In this document: positions 41,327-50,776 of the stretch, in pieces
Numbering within the stretch: position 1 is the stretch's first letter
How the letters are laid out: the number at the start of each line of letters is the position of its first letter
Assembly: GCF_001422735.1 (NCBI RefSeq)
Contig: NZ_LMLZ01000020.1
Location: forward strand, 560,257-624,256
From: Acidovorax sp. Leaf78
Lineage (GTDB): Bacteria; Pseudomonadota; Gammaproteobacteria; Burkholderiales; Burkholderiaceae_C
Reading direction: 5' to 3'
Length of the DNA: 64,000 nt
Program-made: the position numbers and the translations under genes
Notes under the pieces: model-generated
Database searches by the model: none
Seen by the model: only the letters and a program-made list of their open reading frames with translations
What the model was told of the DNA's origin: nothing

Positions 41327-42787
41327 GTGCAAGCATTTCAGTTCCAACGATTTCGCATGGTCGCCCGGCAGGAGCTGCGCCTGCTGCTCAAGGAGCGCAG
41401 CCTGTGGTGGGTGGGCGGCCTGTTCCTGCTGCTCATCGGCTATGCGCTCTTCAACGGCGTGCTGCAGACCACGCAGCGCGACAGCGCGCAGGCGGCCCTG
41501 GTGGCGGCCGATGCGCAGTCGCGCGCCGGCCAGCTGGCGCAGCTCCAGCGCATCATGGCGGGCACCGAAACCCCCACGCCGTTCGGCAACCCGGCCAACC
41601 CCGCCAACATGGCCGGCGGCCTGGGCGCGCACTACGCCGTCATGCCCAGCGCCGCGCTGGCGCCGGTGGCCCTGGGGCAGACCGACCTGTTCCCGTCGCA
41701 GTTCAAGGTCACGCACCAGAGCAAGGTCAACTTCCTGCACAACAACGACATCGAGAACCCCTGGCACCTGCTCAGCGGGCACTTCGACCTGGCGTTCGTG
41801 GTGGTGTACCTGCTGCCGCTGCTGATCTTCGCGCTCAGCTACAACCTGCTGTCCGGTGAGAAGGAAGACGGCACCTTGCGCCTGCTGCTCTCGCAGCCGC
41901 TGGCCTTGCCCACGCTGATTGCCGGCAAGATCGCAGTGCGTGCGGCGGTGCTGCTGGGCGCCGCCGTGCTGGTGCCGCTGGCCGTGCTGCTGGTGGCGCG
42001 CCCGCAGGCGCTGGCCATGCCCGGCGCCACGCTGTGGTGGGCGCTGGTGGTGGGGGCGTATGCGCTCTTCTGGTTCACCGCGGTGGTGGCGGTCAATGCC
42101 TTCGGCCGGTCTTCGGCCACCAATGCGATGGTGCTCATCATCGGCTGGGTGGTGCTGGTGCTGGTGGTGCCGGTGCTGCTGAACATCGCGGTCACGCACA
42201 TCAGCCCGGCACCCTCGCGCGCAGAGCTGGCCACCCGCACCCGCGTGGTCACCGCGCAGGCCATGTCGCAGAACGCCGCGCTGCTGGCCACCGACTACGA
42301 GCATGTGGACAAGCCCGACGTGCTGGTGCCCAAGGACGGCCGTCTGGCCATGAGCGGGCGGGCCATGGCCAACTACCGCATCCAGCGCCAGGTGGACGAC
42401 ACGCTGCAGCCCGAGCTGGACCGCTTCGATGCGCAGCAGGCGCAACAACAGGCGCTGGTGGCGCGCTGGAGCGCCGTGTCGCCTGCGGCCGTGGCGTACG
42501 AGGGCATCACCGCGCTGGCGGGCACGGGGCACAGCCGCAACGCCTGGTTCATGGCGCAGATCACGGCCTACCACCAGGCGTGGAAGGACTTCTTCTTTCC
42601 CCGCATCGACGGTGGCCTGGCCATCACCGAGGCGGACTTCGCGCACATCCCCGCCTTTGCATGGCGCGACGAAGCGCCGGGCACCTTGCAGGCCCAGGCC
42701 GCGCGGGCCGTGCTGCAGCTGCTGCTGCCCACGCTGGCGCTGCTGGGCGTAGCGCTCTGGCGCCTGCGCCGCTACCGCTTGGTTTAG
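41327..42787 (+). CDS. ABC-2-type permease, DUF3526-like (2)
   Basis: A 486-residue paralog of the previous permease with the same topology: a segment near 30-45, an extracytoplasmic loop, a block of five segments (about 160-300), a large loop and a last segment. GTG 41327 has AAGGA eight bases upstream; ATG 41357 is an alternative. The pair probably forms a heterodimeric membrane domain with the ATPase at 39211. The substrate is unknown. Confidence 0.8.
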   Translation: MQAFQFQRFRMVARQELRLLLKERSLWWVGGLFLLLIGYALFNGVLQTTQRDSAQAALVAADAQSRAGQLAQLQRIMAGTETPTPFGNPANPANMAGGLGAHYAVMPSAALAPVALGQTDLFPSQFKVTHQSKVNFLHNNDIENPWHLLSGHFDLAFVVVYLLPLLIFALSYNLLSGEKEDGTLRLLLSQPLALPTLIAGKIAVRAAVLLGAAVLVPLAVLLVARPQALAMPGATLWWALVVGAYALFWFTAVVAVNAFGRSSATNAMVLIIGWVVLVLVVPVLLNIAVTHISPAPSRAELATRTRVVTAQAMSQNAALLATDYEHVDKPDVLVPKDGRLAMSGRAMANYRIQRQVDDTLQPELDRFDAQQAQQQALVARWSAVSPAAVAYEGITALAGTGHSRNAWFMAQITAYHQAWKDFFFPRIDGGLAITEADFAHIPAFAWRDEAPGTLQAQAARAVLQLLLPTLALLGVALWRLRRYRLV

Positions 42788-42900
42788 AGCGGATGAAAAA
42801 CTCTTCTGGCGTTGTTGCTGCGTCTTGTCGTACTAGTCGTACTGCCTGCGACGCAGCGCCTAGCCAGAACCGCTTCGCTGAGTTTTTCAGCCGCTCTTAG
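42787..42900. repeat. Palindromic element between permease and TonB receptor genes
   Basis: AGAGCGGATGAAAAACTC at the left end is the near-complement of GAGTTTTTCAGCCGCTCT at the right end. Internally TCTGGCGTTGTTGCTGCGTC pairs imperfectly with GACGCAGCGCCTAGCCAGA. The element starts at the permease stop codon and fills most of the gap to the receptor. It resembles a small mobile or REP-type unit; I see only one copy here. Confidence 0.65.
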
Positions 42901-42952
42901 CCCCCGATCCCTTGACACCCACCCATCCAAAAAAACCCGAGAGGACGATTCC

Positions 42953-45136
42953 ATGACCCCCTTCACCCGCACCGCCGTGGCGCTGGCGGTGGCTGCTGCC
43001 ACGCACGCCAGCTGGTCCCAGACGCCAGAGCCCGACCGCGAATTGCCCGCGGTCAGCATCGTGGGCGGGCAGGACCGCGACAGCCTGCAGCTGGACCAGC
43101 GCAGCACCAGCGCATCGCGCCTGGGCCTCACGCTGCGCGAAACGCCCGCGTCGGTGGAGATCCTGTCGCAGGACGTGATCCAGGAGCGCGGCGCACGCAC
43201 CTTGAGCGAGGCATTGCGCGGTGCGGCCGGCATGGCAGGCGGGGGCACGCCAGCGGCACCCACCACGCTGTCGATGCGCGGCTTCACCAACGTGCTGTAC
43301 CTGTACGACGGCGTGCGCATGTCCGGCGCGGGCGTGACCAACCGGGTGCAAGACACCTGGAACTACGAGCGCATCGAGGTGCTCAAGGGCCCGGCGTCGG
43401 TGCTGCAGGGCGACAGCGCCATCGGCGGCATCGTCAACTTCCAGACCAAGCGGCCCGACCGTGGCAACCCCGGGCGCGAGGCCCTGCTGTCCTACGGCAG
43501 CTACGGCTCCACCCGGGCGGCGGTGGGCCTGGGCGGTGCCGTGGGCGAGACGGGCGCCTACCGCATCGACTACAGCCGCAACGACACCCGCGTGGGCACC
43601 ATCGACCGCAACAGCGAAAGGCTCGAGCACCTGACCACCGGCGTGTCGTTCGAGCTGGCGCGCGCTACCCGGCTCGATGTGTCGTTCGACTATGCCCGCG
43701 ACGAAGGCCACGCCTACTGGGGCACGCCGCTCATTCCCGGCAGCCTGGCGACCCAGCCCACCAGCGTGGTCAGCACGCCCGACGGCCGGGTGGTGGACCG
43801 GCGCATCGCGCGCAACAACTACAACATCCTGGACGACAGGAACCAGTCCGAGGCCTACTGGCTGCGCGCCCGCATCACCCACCGCCTGACACCCGAGTGG
43901 ACGCTGCGCAACGAGCTCACGGCCAACCAGGTCGACCGCCTGTGGCGCAATTCGGAAAGCGCGGTGTTCACCGCCCCCGCGTCCATCACGCGCGACCAGA
44001 CCACCATCGCGCACGACCAGCGCTACCTGTCCAACCGGCTGGATGCCTCGCACACAGGGCGCCTGGCGGGCATGGCGAACAAGTTCGTGGTGGGCGGCGA
44101 GATCAGCAAGACCGACTTCGACAACACGCGGCGCTTTTCCAACGGCTCTGCCGCCACTGCCGCCAGCCTGCGCGTGCCGCTGTTCGACCCGGCCGTGGGC
44201 ACCTACAACGACGACCCGGCGCTCATGGCGGGCGGCGGCAACCGCACCAACTTCACCTCGGACGTGCGCAGCACCTCGGTGTTTGCAGAAGACTCGCTCA
44301 AGCTCACCCCGGCCTGGACGCTGGTGGGCGGCCTGCGCCACGACCGCGTGGACGTGGACCGCAGCGTGGCCGACCTCAACCTGGGCACGTTCAGCGCCTT
44401 CGGCACGCGGTACTCGTCCAACTCGGCGCGGCTGGGCACGGTGTACGACCTCAGCGCGTCATCGTCCGTCTACGCGCAGTACACCAACGCCACCATTCCG
44501 GTGGGCTCGCTCTTCCTGCTGTCGGCGGGCAATGCGGCGTTTCCACAGTCCAAGGGCAAGCAGCTCGAACTGGGCTTCAAGCAAAGCCTGGCCAGCGTGG
44601 AATGGACGGCGGCGGCCTACCACATCGCGCTTGACAACGTGCTCTCGCGCGACCCGAACAACGCCAACGTCACCATCAACAACGGCCGGCAGTCGTCGCG
44701 CGGGGTAGAGCTGGCCGCCGCCTGGCGCGCGACCCGGCAGCTCACGCTGTCGGGCAACGTGGCGGCGCTCGATGCGCGCTTCGACACGCTGACCGAGGCG
44801 GGCGGCGTATCGCGCGTGGGCAACACGCCGCCCAACGTGCCCGAGCGCATCGTGAACCTGTTCGCCAACTACCGGTTCAAGGACCTGCCGCTCGATCTGT
44901 TCCTGTCCATCAACCACACCGGCAAGATGTACACCGACAACGCCAACCAGATCCGCATCAACGGCCACACCACGGCCGACGTGGCGGCCAGCTGGCGCAT
45001 CAAGCCGGTGCTGCTGACCTTCCGTGTGCGCAACCTGACCGACAAGCTCTACGCCAGCTTTGCAGGCCGGGCCACCAGCCAGGTGCTGATCGCGCCGCAG
45101 CGCACCTTCGAGCTGTCGGCCCGGTATGACTTCTGA
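42953..45136 (+). CDS. TonB-dependent outer membrane receptor (1)
   Basis: A 727-residue outer-membrane receptor of the siderophore type. The signal peptide ends near SWSQ (about 22), a TonB-box-like LPAVSIVG follows, then the plug (to about 165; SRLGLTLRETPASVEIL, VLKGPASVLQGDSAIGG) and a 22-strand barrel ending in FELSARYDF with terminal Phe. It is the last gene of the Fur-box operon. It is a paralog of the receptor at 45478. Ligand not identifiable. Confidence 0.9.
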   Translation: MTPFTRTAVALAVAAATHASWSQTPEPDRELPAVSIVGGQDRDSLQLDQRSTSASRLGLTLRETPASVEILSQDVIQERGARTLSEALRGAAGMAGGGTPAAPTTLSMRGFTNVLYLYDGVRMSGAGVTNRVQDTWNYERIEVLKGPASVLQGDSAIGGIVNFQTKRPDRGNPGREALLSYGSYGSTRAAVGLGGAVGETGAYRIDYSRNDTRVGTIDRNSERLEHLTTGVSFELARATRLDVSFDYARDEGHAYWGTPLIPGSLATQPTSVVSTPDGRVVDRRIARNNYNILDDRNQSEAYWLRARITHRLTPEWTLRNELTANQVDRLWRNSESAVFTAPASITRDQTTIAHDQRYLSNRLDASHTGRLAGMANKFVVGGEISKTDFDNTRRFSNGSAATAASLRVPLFDPAVGTYNDDPALMAGGGNRTNFTSDVRSTSVFAEDSLKLTPAWTLVGGLRHDRVDVDRSVADLNLGTFSAFGTRYSSNSARLGTVYDLSASSSVYAQYTNATIPVGSLFLLSAGNAAFPQSKGKQLELGFKQSLASVEWTAAAYHIALDNVLSRDPNNANVTINNGRQSSRGVELAAAWRATRQLTLSGNVAALDARFDTLTEAGGVSRVGNTPPNVPERIVNLFANYRFKDLPLDLFLSINHTGKMYTDNANQIRINGHTTADVAASWRIKPVLLTFRVRNLTDKLYASFAGRATSQVLIAPQRTFELSARYDF

Positions 45137-45171
45137 CGCGAGGACTGCACCGTGCCCCTAGAATCGCCCCG

Positions 45172-45390
45172 TTGGTGCTCGCAGCATGGTTCGCATGCCG
45201 CAGTTCAACGGGAAGCAGGGAGGCACCACCGAACAGGACCGTGCCGCGCCTGCGCTGCCCCCGCAACGGTCAACGGATGGGTCGCCACCTCGGCAGCCCG
45301 CTCCCCTTACGCACAGCCACTGGACTGCCTTGAACAAGCACCTGGGAAGGCTTTGGGGGATTCTTCCGCCAGCCCGGATACCGGCCAACA
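45172..45390 (+). promoter_or_regulatory. Cobalamin riboswitch
   Basis: Conserved blocks occur in the right order: GGTGCTCGCAG near the 5' end, AACGGGAAGCAGGG, CTGCCCCCGCAACGGTCA, GCCACTGG (45316-45323), GGGAAGG (45344-45350) and AGCCCGGATACCGGCC (45371-45386). This is the adenosylcobalamin (btuB) element. It lies about 90 bases before the receptor gene at 45478 and should reduce expression of the following operon when cobalamin is sufficient. Confidence 0.93.
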
Positions 45391-45477
45391 AGTGGGTGGT
45401 GCTCTCAGGGAGCGCTGCCGTGACGCTCAAGCGCTGGCGGGAGGCTGGCGCCGGGCCTATTTGTTTTCCATCATCGT

Positions 45478-47676
45478 ATGAGCCACTCATTTCATCCCCT
45501 GCGGATGGCCGCGCTGCCGTTGGCCTTGGCCGCTGCTTTCCCTTTGCATGCCCAGACCGCAGGCACCTTGCCCGATGTCGTCGTGAAGGAATCCGCCACG
45601 CCCGGCACGCTGCTCGATCAGCGCACCGACAGCGCATCGCGCCTGGGCCTCACGGTGCGCGAAACACCCGCGTCCATCGACGTGGTGCCGCGCGAGGTGC
45701 TGGCCGAGCGCGGCCTGCGCACGGTGACCGAAGCCGCCCAGGCCGCAGTCGGGGTGACGGCCGGGGACTTTCCGGCAGAGCCCAGCGCGTTCTCGATGCG
45801 CGGCTTTGCCAACAGCCAGATCAACACGCTGTACAACGGCATCAAGATCGGCCCGCCCAACATGACATCCCGTGTGATGGACGCGGCCAACCTGGAGCGC
45901 ATCGAGTTCTTGAAGGGCGCGGCATCGCTGATGTCGGGCGAGGGCGCCGTGGGTGGTGCCGTCAACTTCGTCACCCGCGCGCCGCACCGCGGCGCGGTGC
46001 AGAGCGAAGTGACCGGTGCGGTCGGCTCGTTCGGCGAGCGGCGCGTGGCCTTCGGCTCGGGCGGCACCACGGCCTGGAAGGACCTGGACTACCGCATCGA
46101 CGTGAGCGGCTCGAACAGCGACGGCTTCGTCCACGACACCGGCCAGCGCAACCGCCACATCTCGGGCGGGCTCGACTGGCACGTGGCGCCGGGCGTCAAG
46201 CTCTTCGTGGCCGGCGAGGCCAAGCGCGACAACGGCAGCAGCTACTGGGGCACGCCGCTGGTGTCGGCCAACGCCCCGGGCATCCAGCCGGTGGGCGGCG
46301 TGGTGTCGGGCACCTATACCTCCAACTACAACGGCACCAATCTGGGCCCGGTGGCCATCGACCGCCGCACGCTGCGCACCAACTACAACGTGCTCGATAA
46401 CCGCAACGAGGCCCGCGAGACCTGGCTGCGCGCGGGCGCCGACTGGCGCATCGACAGCGCCTTCACGCTGCGCACCCAGTTCTACCGCTACACCGCCGAC
46501 CGCACCTGGTTCAACAACGAGATCGCCGCGTTCAACGCCACCACGGGCCTGGTGGACCGCGAGCGCTTCTTCCTGGCGCACGACCAGACCTCGGTGGGCA
46601 ACAAGACCGAGCTGCAGTGGGACAGCCAGGTGGCAGGCCGCGACAACCGCTTGGTGGCGGCGTTCGAATACAGCGACCTCGACTTCATCCGCCCCGGTGC
46701 GGCCAACTTCCCCGGCGACAGCGTGAGCCTGGTGAACCCCGCGCGCGGCACCTACGGTCCGCTCACGCAGCAGCGGCAGACCACCGGCATCCGCAACACC
46801 GTGCTGGCACTGGAAGACCGCCTCAAGCTCACGCCCAGCGTGGCGCTCATCGGCGGCGTGCGGCACGAGTCCATCGAGCTGTCGCGCACCTCGGCCAACG
46901 CCCAGGGCGTGCAGCGCAACGGCTTTCCGTTCGACAAGACCTGGCACCCCACCACCGGGCGCCTGGGCTTCACCTGGGAAGCTGCGGCGGGCACCACCGT
47001 GTACGGCCAGTACGGCACGGGCGCCGACGTGGCGGCCAACAACATCTTCCTGCTCAGCGGCACGCAGCCGCTGGACCTCACCCGCACCCGCAACGCCGAG
47101 GTGGGCGTGAAGCAGGGCTTCTGGCAGGACCGTGGCGAGTGGACCTTCGCGCTGTACGACACCAAGCGCCGCAACGTGTATGCGGGGCAGGGCGGCCAGA
47201 CGCTGGCACGCGCCGGCGCCCTGCAGTCGCGCGGGGCCGAGGCCTCGGTCGCATTGCGGCCCGATGCGCAGTGGAGCGTGTGGGGCAACCTGGCGCTCAA
47301 CCGCGCGCGCTACCAGGACTACGCCCTGGCCGGCGGCGGGTCGCTGTCGGGCAACACACCGCCCAACGCGCCGCGCGTGGTGGCCAATGCGGGCGTGGGC
47401 TACCGCTTCGTGGCAGGCGTGCCGATGCAGCTGTCGGCCTCGGTGCGGCACGTGGGCGAGCGCTTTCACAGCGATGCCAACACCGTGCGCCTGGCCGCCT
47501 ACACCGCGCTGGACGCGGCTTTGACGGTGGACGTGGCGCGCGGCGTGCAGGTCACGCTGCGGGGCCGCAACCTGGCCAACAAGGTGTATGCCGCCTGGTC
47601 GGACCCGTTCTACCCCGACCAGATCCTGCTGGGCGCGCCGCGCAGCGTCGAGCTGGCCGTGCGCTGGGCGCTATAA
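45478..47676 (+). CDS. TonB-dependent outer membrane receptor (2), cobalamin-controlled
   Basis: A 732-residue receptor. The signal peptide ends near PLHAQ (about 25), with a TonB-box-like LPDVVVKES, a plug domain (SRLGLTVRETPASIDVV; FLKGAASLMSGEGAVGG) and a barrel ending ELAVRWAL. By sequence it belongs with ferrisiderophore receptors rather than classical BtuB, yet it stands directly behind a cobalamin riboswitch and before an ABC importer. A corrinoid or a cobalt complex is therefore the likely ligand. It closely resembles receptor 1 in order of motifs. Confidence 0.9.
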   Translation: MSHSFHPLRMAALPLALAAAFPLHAQTAGTLPDVVVKESATPGTLLDQRTDSASRLGLTVRETPASIDVVPREVLAERGLRTVTEAAQAAVGVTAGDFPAEPSAFSMRGFANSQINTLYNGIKIGPPNMTSRVMDAANLERIEFLKGAASLMSGEGAVGGAVNFVTRAPHRGAVQSEVTGAVGSFGERRVAFGSGGTTAWKDLDYRIDVSGSNSDGFVHDTGQRNRHISGGLDWHVAPGVKLFVAGEAKRDNGSSYWGTPLVSANAPGIQPVGGVVSGTYTSNYNGTNLGPVAIDRRTLRTNYNVLDNRNEARETWLRAGADWRIDSAFTLRTQFYRYTADRTWFNNEIAAFNATTGLVDRERFFLAHDQTSVGNKTELQWDSQVAGRDNRLVAAFEYSDLDFIRPGAANFPGDSVSLVNPARGTYGPLTQQRQTTGIRNTVLALEDRLKLTPSVALIGGVRHESIELSRTSANAQGVQRNGFPFDKTWHPTTGRLGFTWEAAAGTTVYGQYGTGADVAANNIFLLSGTQPLDLTRTRNAEVGVKQGFWQDRGEWTFALYDTKRRNVYAGQGGQTLARAGALQSRGAEASVALRPDAQWSVWGNLALNRARYQDYALAGGGSLSGNTPPNAPRVVANAGVGYRFVAGVPMQLSASVRHVGERFHSDANTVRLAAYTALDAALTVDVARGVQVTLRGRNLANKVYAAWSDPFYPDQILLGAPRSVELAVRWAL

Positions 47677-47685
47677 GCTCGCCGC

Positions 47686-48480
47686 ATGTCTCCACCCCTG
47701 GCCACGCCCACCCCCGTGCTGCAGCTGCAGGCCGCAGGCTTTTGCACCGACGGCGGGCGCGAGCTGCTGGCGCCCATCGATGCGACCGTGCACCGCGGCG
47801 AATGCGTGGCCCTGGTGGGGCCCAACGGCGCGGGCAAAAGCACGCTGCTGAAAATGCTGTGCGCACGCATCGCGGCCACGCACGGTGTGGTGCGGGTGCA
47901 GGGGCACGACCTGGCCGGCTGGCCTGCGCCGGACCGCGCACGCCACGTGGCGGTGCTCGCGCAGTCCGAATCGGTGGACCTGGGCCTGCTGGTGCGCGAC
48001 TACGTGGCCATCGGCCGGCTGCCGCACCAGCACCGCGTGGCCCGCGCCGAACACGCGCGGGTGGTGGACGCCGCGCTGCGCACCTGCCGAGTCGACACCC
48101 TGGCCGCGCGCAGGCTCTCCACCTTGTCGGGCGGCGAGCGCCAGCGCGTGCACCTGGCGCGGGCGCTGGCACAGGAGCCCACGCTGCTGCTGCTGGACGA
48201 GCCTACCAACCACCTGGACCTGGCGGCGCGCGCCGACCTGCTGGCGCTGGTGCGTGGCCTGGGCATCACGGTGGTGGCGGCATTGCATGAACTGGGGCTG
48301 GTGCCATCCTTTGCCGACCGGGTGTGGATGCTGCAGGCCGGCCGCCTGGTGGCCGACGGCCCCCCGCGCGAGGCGCTGAGCGCGCAGCGCGTGGCCAGCG
48401 TGTTCGGCATGGAGCTGGTGCACACCCGGCACCCACGGCACGGCGGCACGCTGTGGTCGTTTGAAAGAGAGGCCGCGTGA
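47686..48480 (+). CDS. ABC importer ATP-binding protein (BtuD/FecE type)
   Basis: A 264-residue ATPase with Walker A GPNGAGKST, signature LSGGERQRVHLARAL and Walker B LLLLDEPTNHLD; this is the corrinoid/siderophore importer class. It starts nine bases after the receptor gene and its stop overlaps the start of the binding-protein gene. It works with the permease at 49463. The riboswitch upstream of 45478 should control it. Confidence 0.92.
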   Translation: MSPPLATPTPVLQLQAAGFCTDGGRELLAPIDATVHRGECVALVGPNGAGKSTLLKMLCARIAATHGVVRVQGHDLAGWPAPDRARHVAVLAQSESVDLGLLVRDYVAIGRLPHQHRVARAEHARVVDAALRTCRVDTLAARRLSTLSGGERQRVHLARALAQEPTLLLLDEPTNHLDLAARADLLALVRGLGITVVAALHELGLVPSFADRVWMLQAGRLVADGPPREALSAQRVASVFGMELVHTRHPRHGGTLWSFEREAA

Positions 48481-49466
48481 TGAAGGCCGTGCTGCGTTTC
48501 TGGTCGTTGTCTTTGTCGTTCCTGTGGATGCTGCTGCTGGCTGCCGCAGGCCCCGCCGCTGCAGCGGGTGCCGTGGCGGGCTTTCCGGTCACCGTGTCCA
48601 ACTGCGGCGACACCCTGCGCTTCGATGCCCCGCCGCAACGCCTGGTGGTGCACGACCTCAACATGACCGAGATGGCGCTGGCCCTCGGCTTGCGCCCGCA
48701 ACTGGTGGGCGTGACGGGCATCACCGGCTGGTACAAGTCCGACGCATCTCTGCGCGAGACCCTGGGCGACGTGCCCGAGCTAGCGCCCAAGTACCCCACG
48801 CTCGAAAACCTGCTCGCTGCGCGGCCCGACCTTTTCATGGCAGGCTGGTACTACGGCATGCAGCCTGGTGGCGAGGTCACGCCCACCACGCTGGCGCGCC
48901 ACGGCATCAAGACCCTGGTGCTCACCGAAAGCTGCTCGCACACGCTGCGCGACAAGCCCCGCGCCACCCTGGACTTGCTCTACGGCGACATGCTGCGCCT
49001 GGGCACGGTGTTCGGCCGCCGCGATGCGGCCGAGCGGCTGGTGGCCCAGTGGCAGGCGCGCGTGCGGGCCGCAGCGCAGCCTGCGCTGCCGGCCGCGCCG
49101 CGCGTGTTCGTCTACGACTCGGGCGAGGACAAGCCCTTCACCGCCGGGCGCGCCGCCATGCCCACCGCGCTGATCGACGCCGCCGGCGGCCGCAACGTGA
49201 TGGACGGCCTGACCATGAGCTGGGGCACCGCGTCGTGGGAGGCCGTGGCGGCCAGCAACCCGCAGTTCATCGTGCTGCTCGACTACCAGAACGGCCAGGG
49301 CCCCGACCACCTGCGCCAGGTGCTGCAGTCGCACCCGGCCATGCGGCTCACCGACGCGGTGCGCAACGGCCGCTTCATCCCGCTGCGCTATGCCGAGCTC
49401 ACGCCGGGCCCGGCCAACATCGGCGCCATCGAGAAGATCGCCCGCGCGCTGCGGGCCGTGCCATGA
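48480..49466 (+). CDS. Periplasmic binding protein (BtuF/FecB type)
   Basis: A 328-residue class III binding protein with a signal peptide (hydrophobic to about residue 28, ending AAAAG). The family phrases are PQRLVVHDLNMTEMALALGL and YPTLENLLAARPDLFMAGWYYG, plus a long connecting helix. Start ATG 48480 overlaps the ATPase stop (TGATG); a GTG one codon earlier is equally possible. It presents a corrinoid-like or siderophore-like ligand to the permease at 49463, which overlaps it by four bases. Confidence 0.88.
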   Translation: MKAVLRFWSLSLSFLWMLLLAAAGPAAAAGAVAGFPVTVSNCGDTLRFDAPPQRLVVHDLNMTEMALALGLRPQLVGVTGITGWYKSDASLRETLGDVPELAPKYPTLENLLAARPDLFMAGWYYGMQPGGEVTPTTLARHGIKTLVLTESCSHTLRDKPRATLDLLYGDMLRLGTVFGRRDAAERLVAQWQARVRAAAQPALPAAPRVFVYDSGEDKPFTAGRAAMPTALIDAAGGRNVMDGLTMSWGTASWEAVAASNPQFIVLLDYQNGQGPDHLRQVLQSHPAMRLTDAVRNGRFIPLRYAELTPGPANIGAIEKIARALRAVP

Positions 49467-50470
49467 CGCTGCCGCGCTGGGCCTTGCCGCTGGCCGCCGG
49501 GGCCGTGCTGCTGGTGCTGGCCCTGCTGTCGCTGACGATGGGCAGCACCCCTGTCGCGTGGCACGAGGCCCTGGCTGCGCTGGCGCCCCCCGGGGGTGGG
49601 GGCGCGGATGGCGCCATGGCCCAGGCCATCGTGCGCGACCTGCGGCTGCCGCGCGTGCTGCTGGCGCTGCTGGTGGGCGCCACGCTGGCCATGGTGGGCA
49701 GCCTGCTGCAGACCGTCACCCGCAACGACCTGGCCGACCCGTTCCTGTTCGGGCTGTCCTCGGGCGCATCGGCGGGTGCGGTGGCAGTGCTGGCCTGGGC
49801 GGGCGACTCGCTGGGCGCCTGGACCTTGCCGCTGGCCACCTTCGCCGGGGCCATGGTGGCCGCGGCGGCCGTGCTGCTGCTGGTGCGCCGCGCGGTGGGG
49901 CAGGGCCCGGCGCAGACGGTGCTGGCGGGGTTGTCGGTGTCGTTCCTGTTCGGCGCGCTGACGCACGCGCTGGTGTTTGCCGGCGACCAGCGTGCGGCGC
50001 ATGCCGTGGTGTTCTGGTCCATGGGCGGCCTGGGCCTGGCGCGGTGGGACAACCTGTGGCTGGCACTGGCGGGCCTGGTGGTGGTGGCGGCCTTCGTGGC
50101 GCTGCGGCACCGCGCGCTCGACGCGCTGCTGGCGGGCGACGACACCGCCCACAGCGTGGGCGTGGCGCCCGAGCGGCTGCGGGTGCAGGTCTTTCTCGTC
50201 GCTGCCGTGGCGGCCGCCTGCTGCGTGGCGCTCACGGGGGTGATCGGCTTTGTGGGGCTGATGGTGCCGCACGTGGCGCGGCGTTTTGTGGGCCCACTGC
50301 ATGCGGCGTTCGTGCCGTGCGCGGCCTTGCTGGGCGCCACGCTGCTGCTGGGCAGCGACCTGCTGGCCCGCACCGTGCTGGGGGCGCAGGAGCTGCCCGT
50401 GGGCATCGTCACCGCAGGCCTGGGCGCCGTGTTCGTGATGCTGTGGCTGCGGCGCATCGCGGTGCGCTGA
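49463..50470 (+). CDS. ABC importer permease (BtuC/FecCD type)
   Basis: A 335-residue protein with about ten membrane segments. RLPRVLLALLVGATLAMVGS near residue 62, GLSSGASAGAV near 100 and GVIGFVGLMVPHVARRFVGP near 262 are the signatures of the FecCD/BtuC family. It overlaps the binding-protein gene by ATGA and completes the four-gene cobalamin-controlled uptake set. Confidence 0.93.
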   Translation: MTLPRWALPLAAGAVLLVLALLSLTMGSTPVAWHEALAALAPPGGGGADGAMAQAIVRDLRLPRVLLALLVGATLAMVGSLLQTVTRNDLADPFLFGLSSGASAGAVAVLAWAGDSLGAWTLPLATFAGAMVAAAAVLLLVRRAVGQGPAQTVLAGLSVSFLFGALTHALVFAGDQRAAHAVVFWSMGGLGLARWDNLWLALAGLVVVAAFVALRHRALDALLAGDDTAHSVGVAPERLRVQVFLVAAVAAACCVALTGVIGFVGLMVPHVARRFVGPLHAAFVPCAALLGATLLLGSDLLARTVLGAQELPVGIVTAGLGAVFVMLWLRRIAVR

Positions 50471-50776
50471 GGCTGGCCCAGGTACCCGGCCGTCCGACGG
50501 CCATCGATTCACTTCCCCCAAAAGAGTTGGGACCTTGGGAGCCGCTTCGGGCGGAGCTTGCGTTCGCCTCCCGCTCGCCATGCAGCCAGTCCACATAGAC
50601 ATTTTGGGCGGAAAGTTATCTCTATATATTGTTTATCGTTTTAAATTCGTTATTTTAAGATTGACAGGTTATTTGAACTACAACATACAGCCTGTGATCT
50701 TCTTCGCCCACCCGACCTATCGTCTGGCTGTGCGCGCCCTTAACGCGCCACCTTCGCTCCCTGCCAGGAGCCAGCC
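50471..50776. other. Promoter region of the CysB-type regulator
   Basis: No gene is seen. The first half is GC-rich. From about 50610 to 50700 it becomes strikingly A/T-rich, with TATATATTG, TTTATCG, AATTCGTTATTTTAAG and TTGACAGG. CysB-type proteins usually bind such stretches, so autoregulation is possible. A poly-purine AGGAG is present eight bases before the start at 50777. Confidence 0.5.

Noticed and set aside
45487..47469. Long open frame of 660 codons on the minus strand opposite the second TonB receptor
   Set aside because: It is a GC-rich antisense shadow with no domain similarity. The plus strand holds a clear receptor with signal peptide, plug and barrel.
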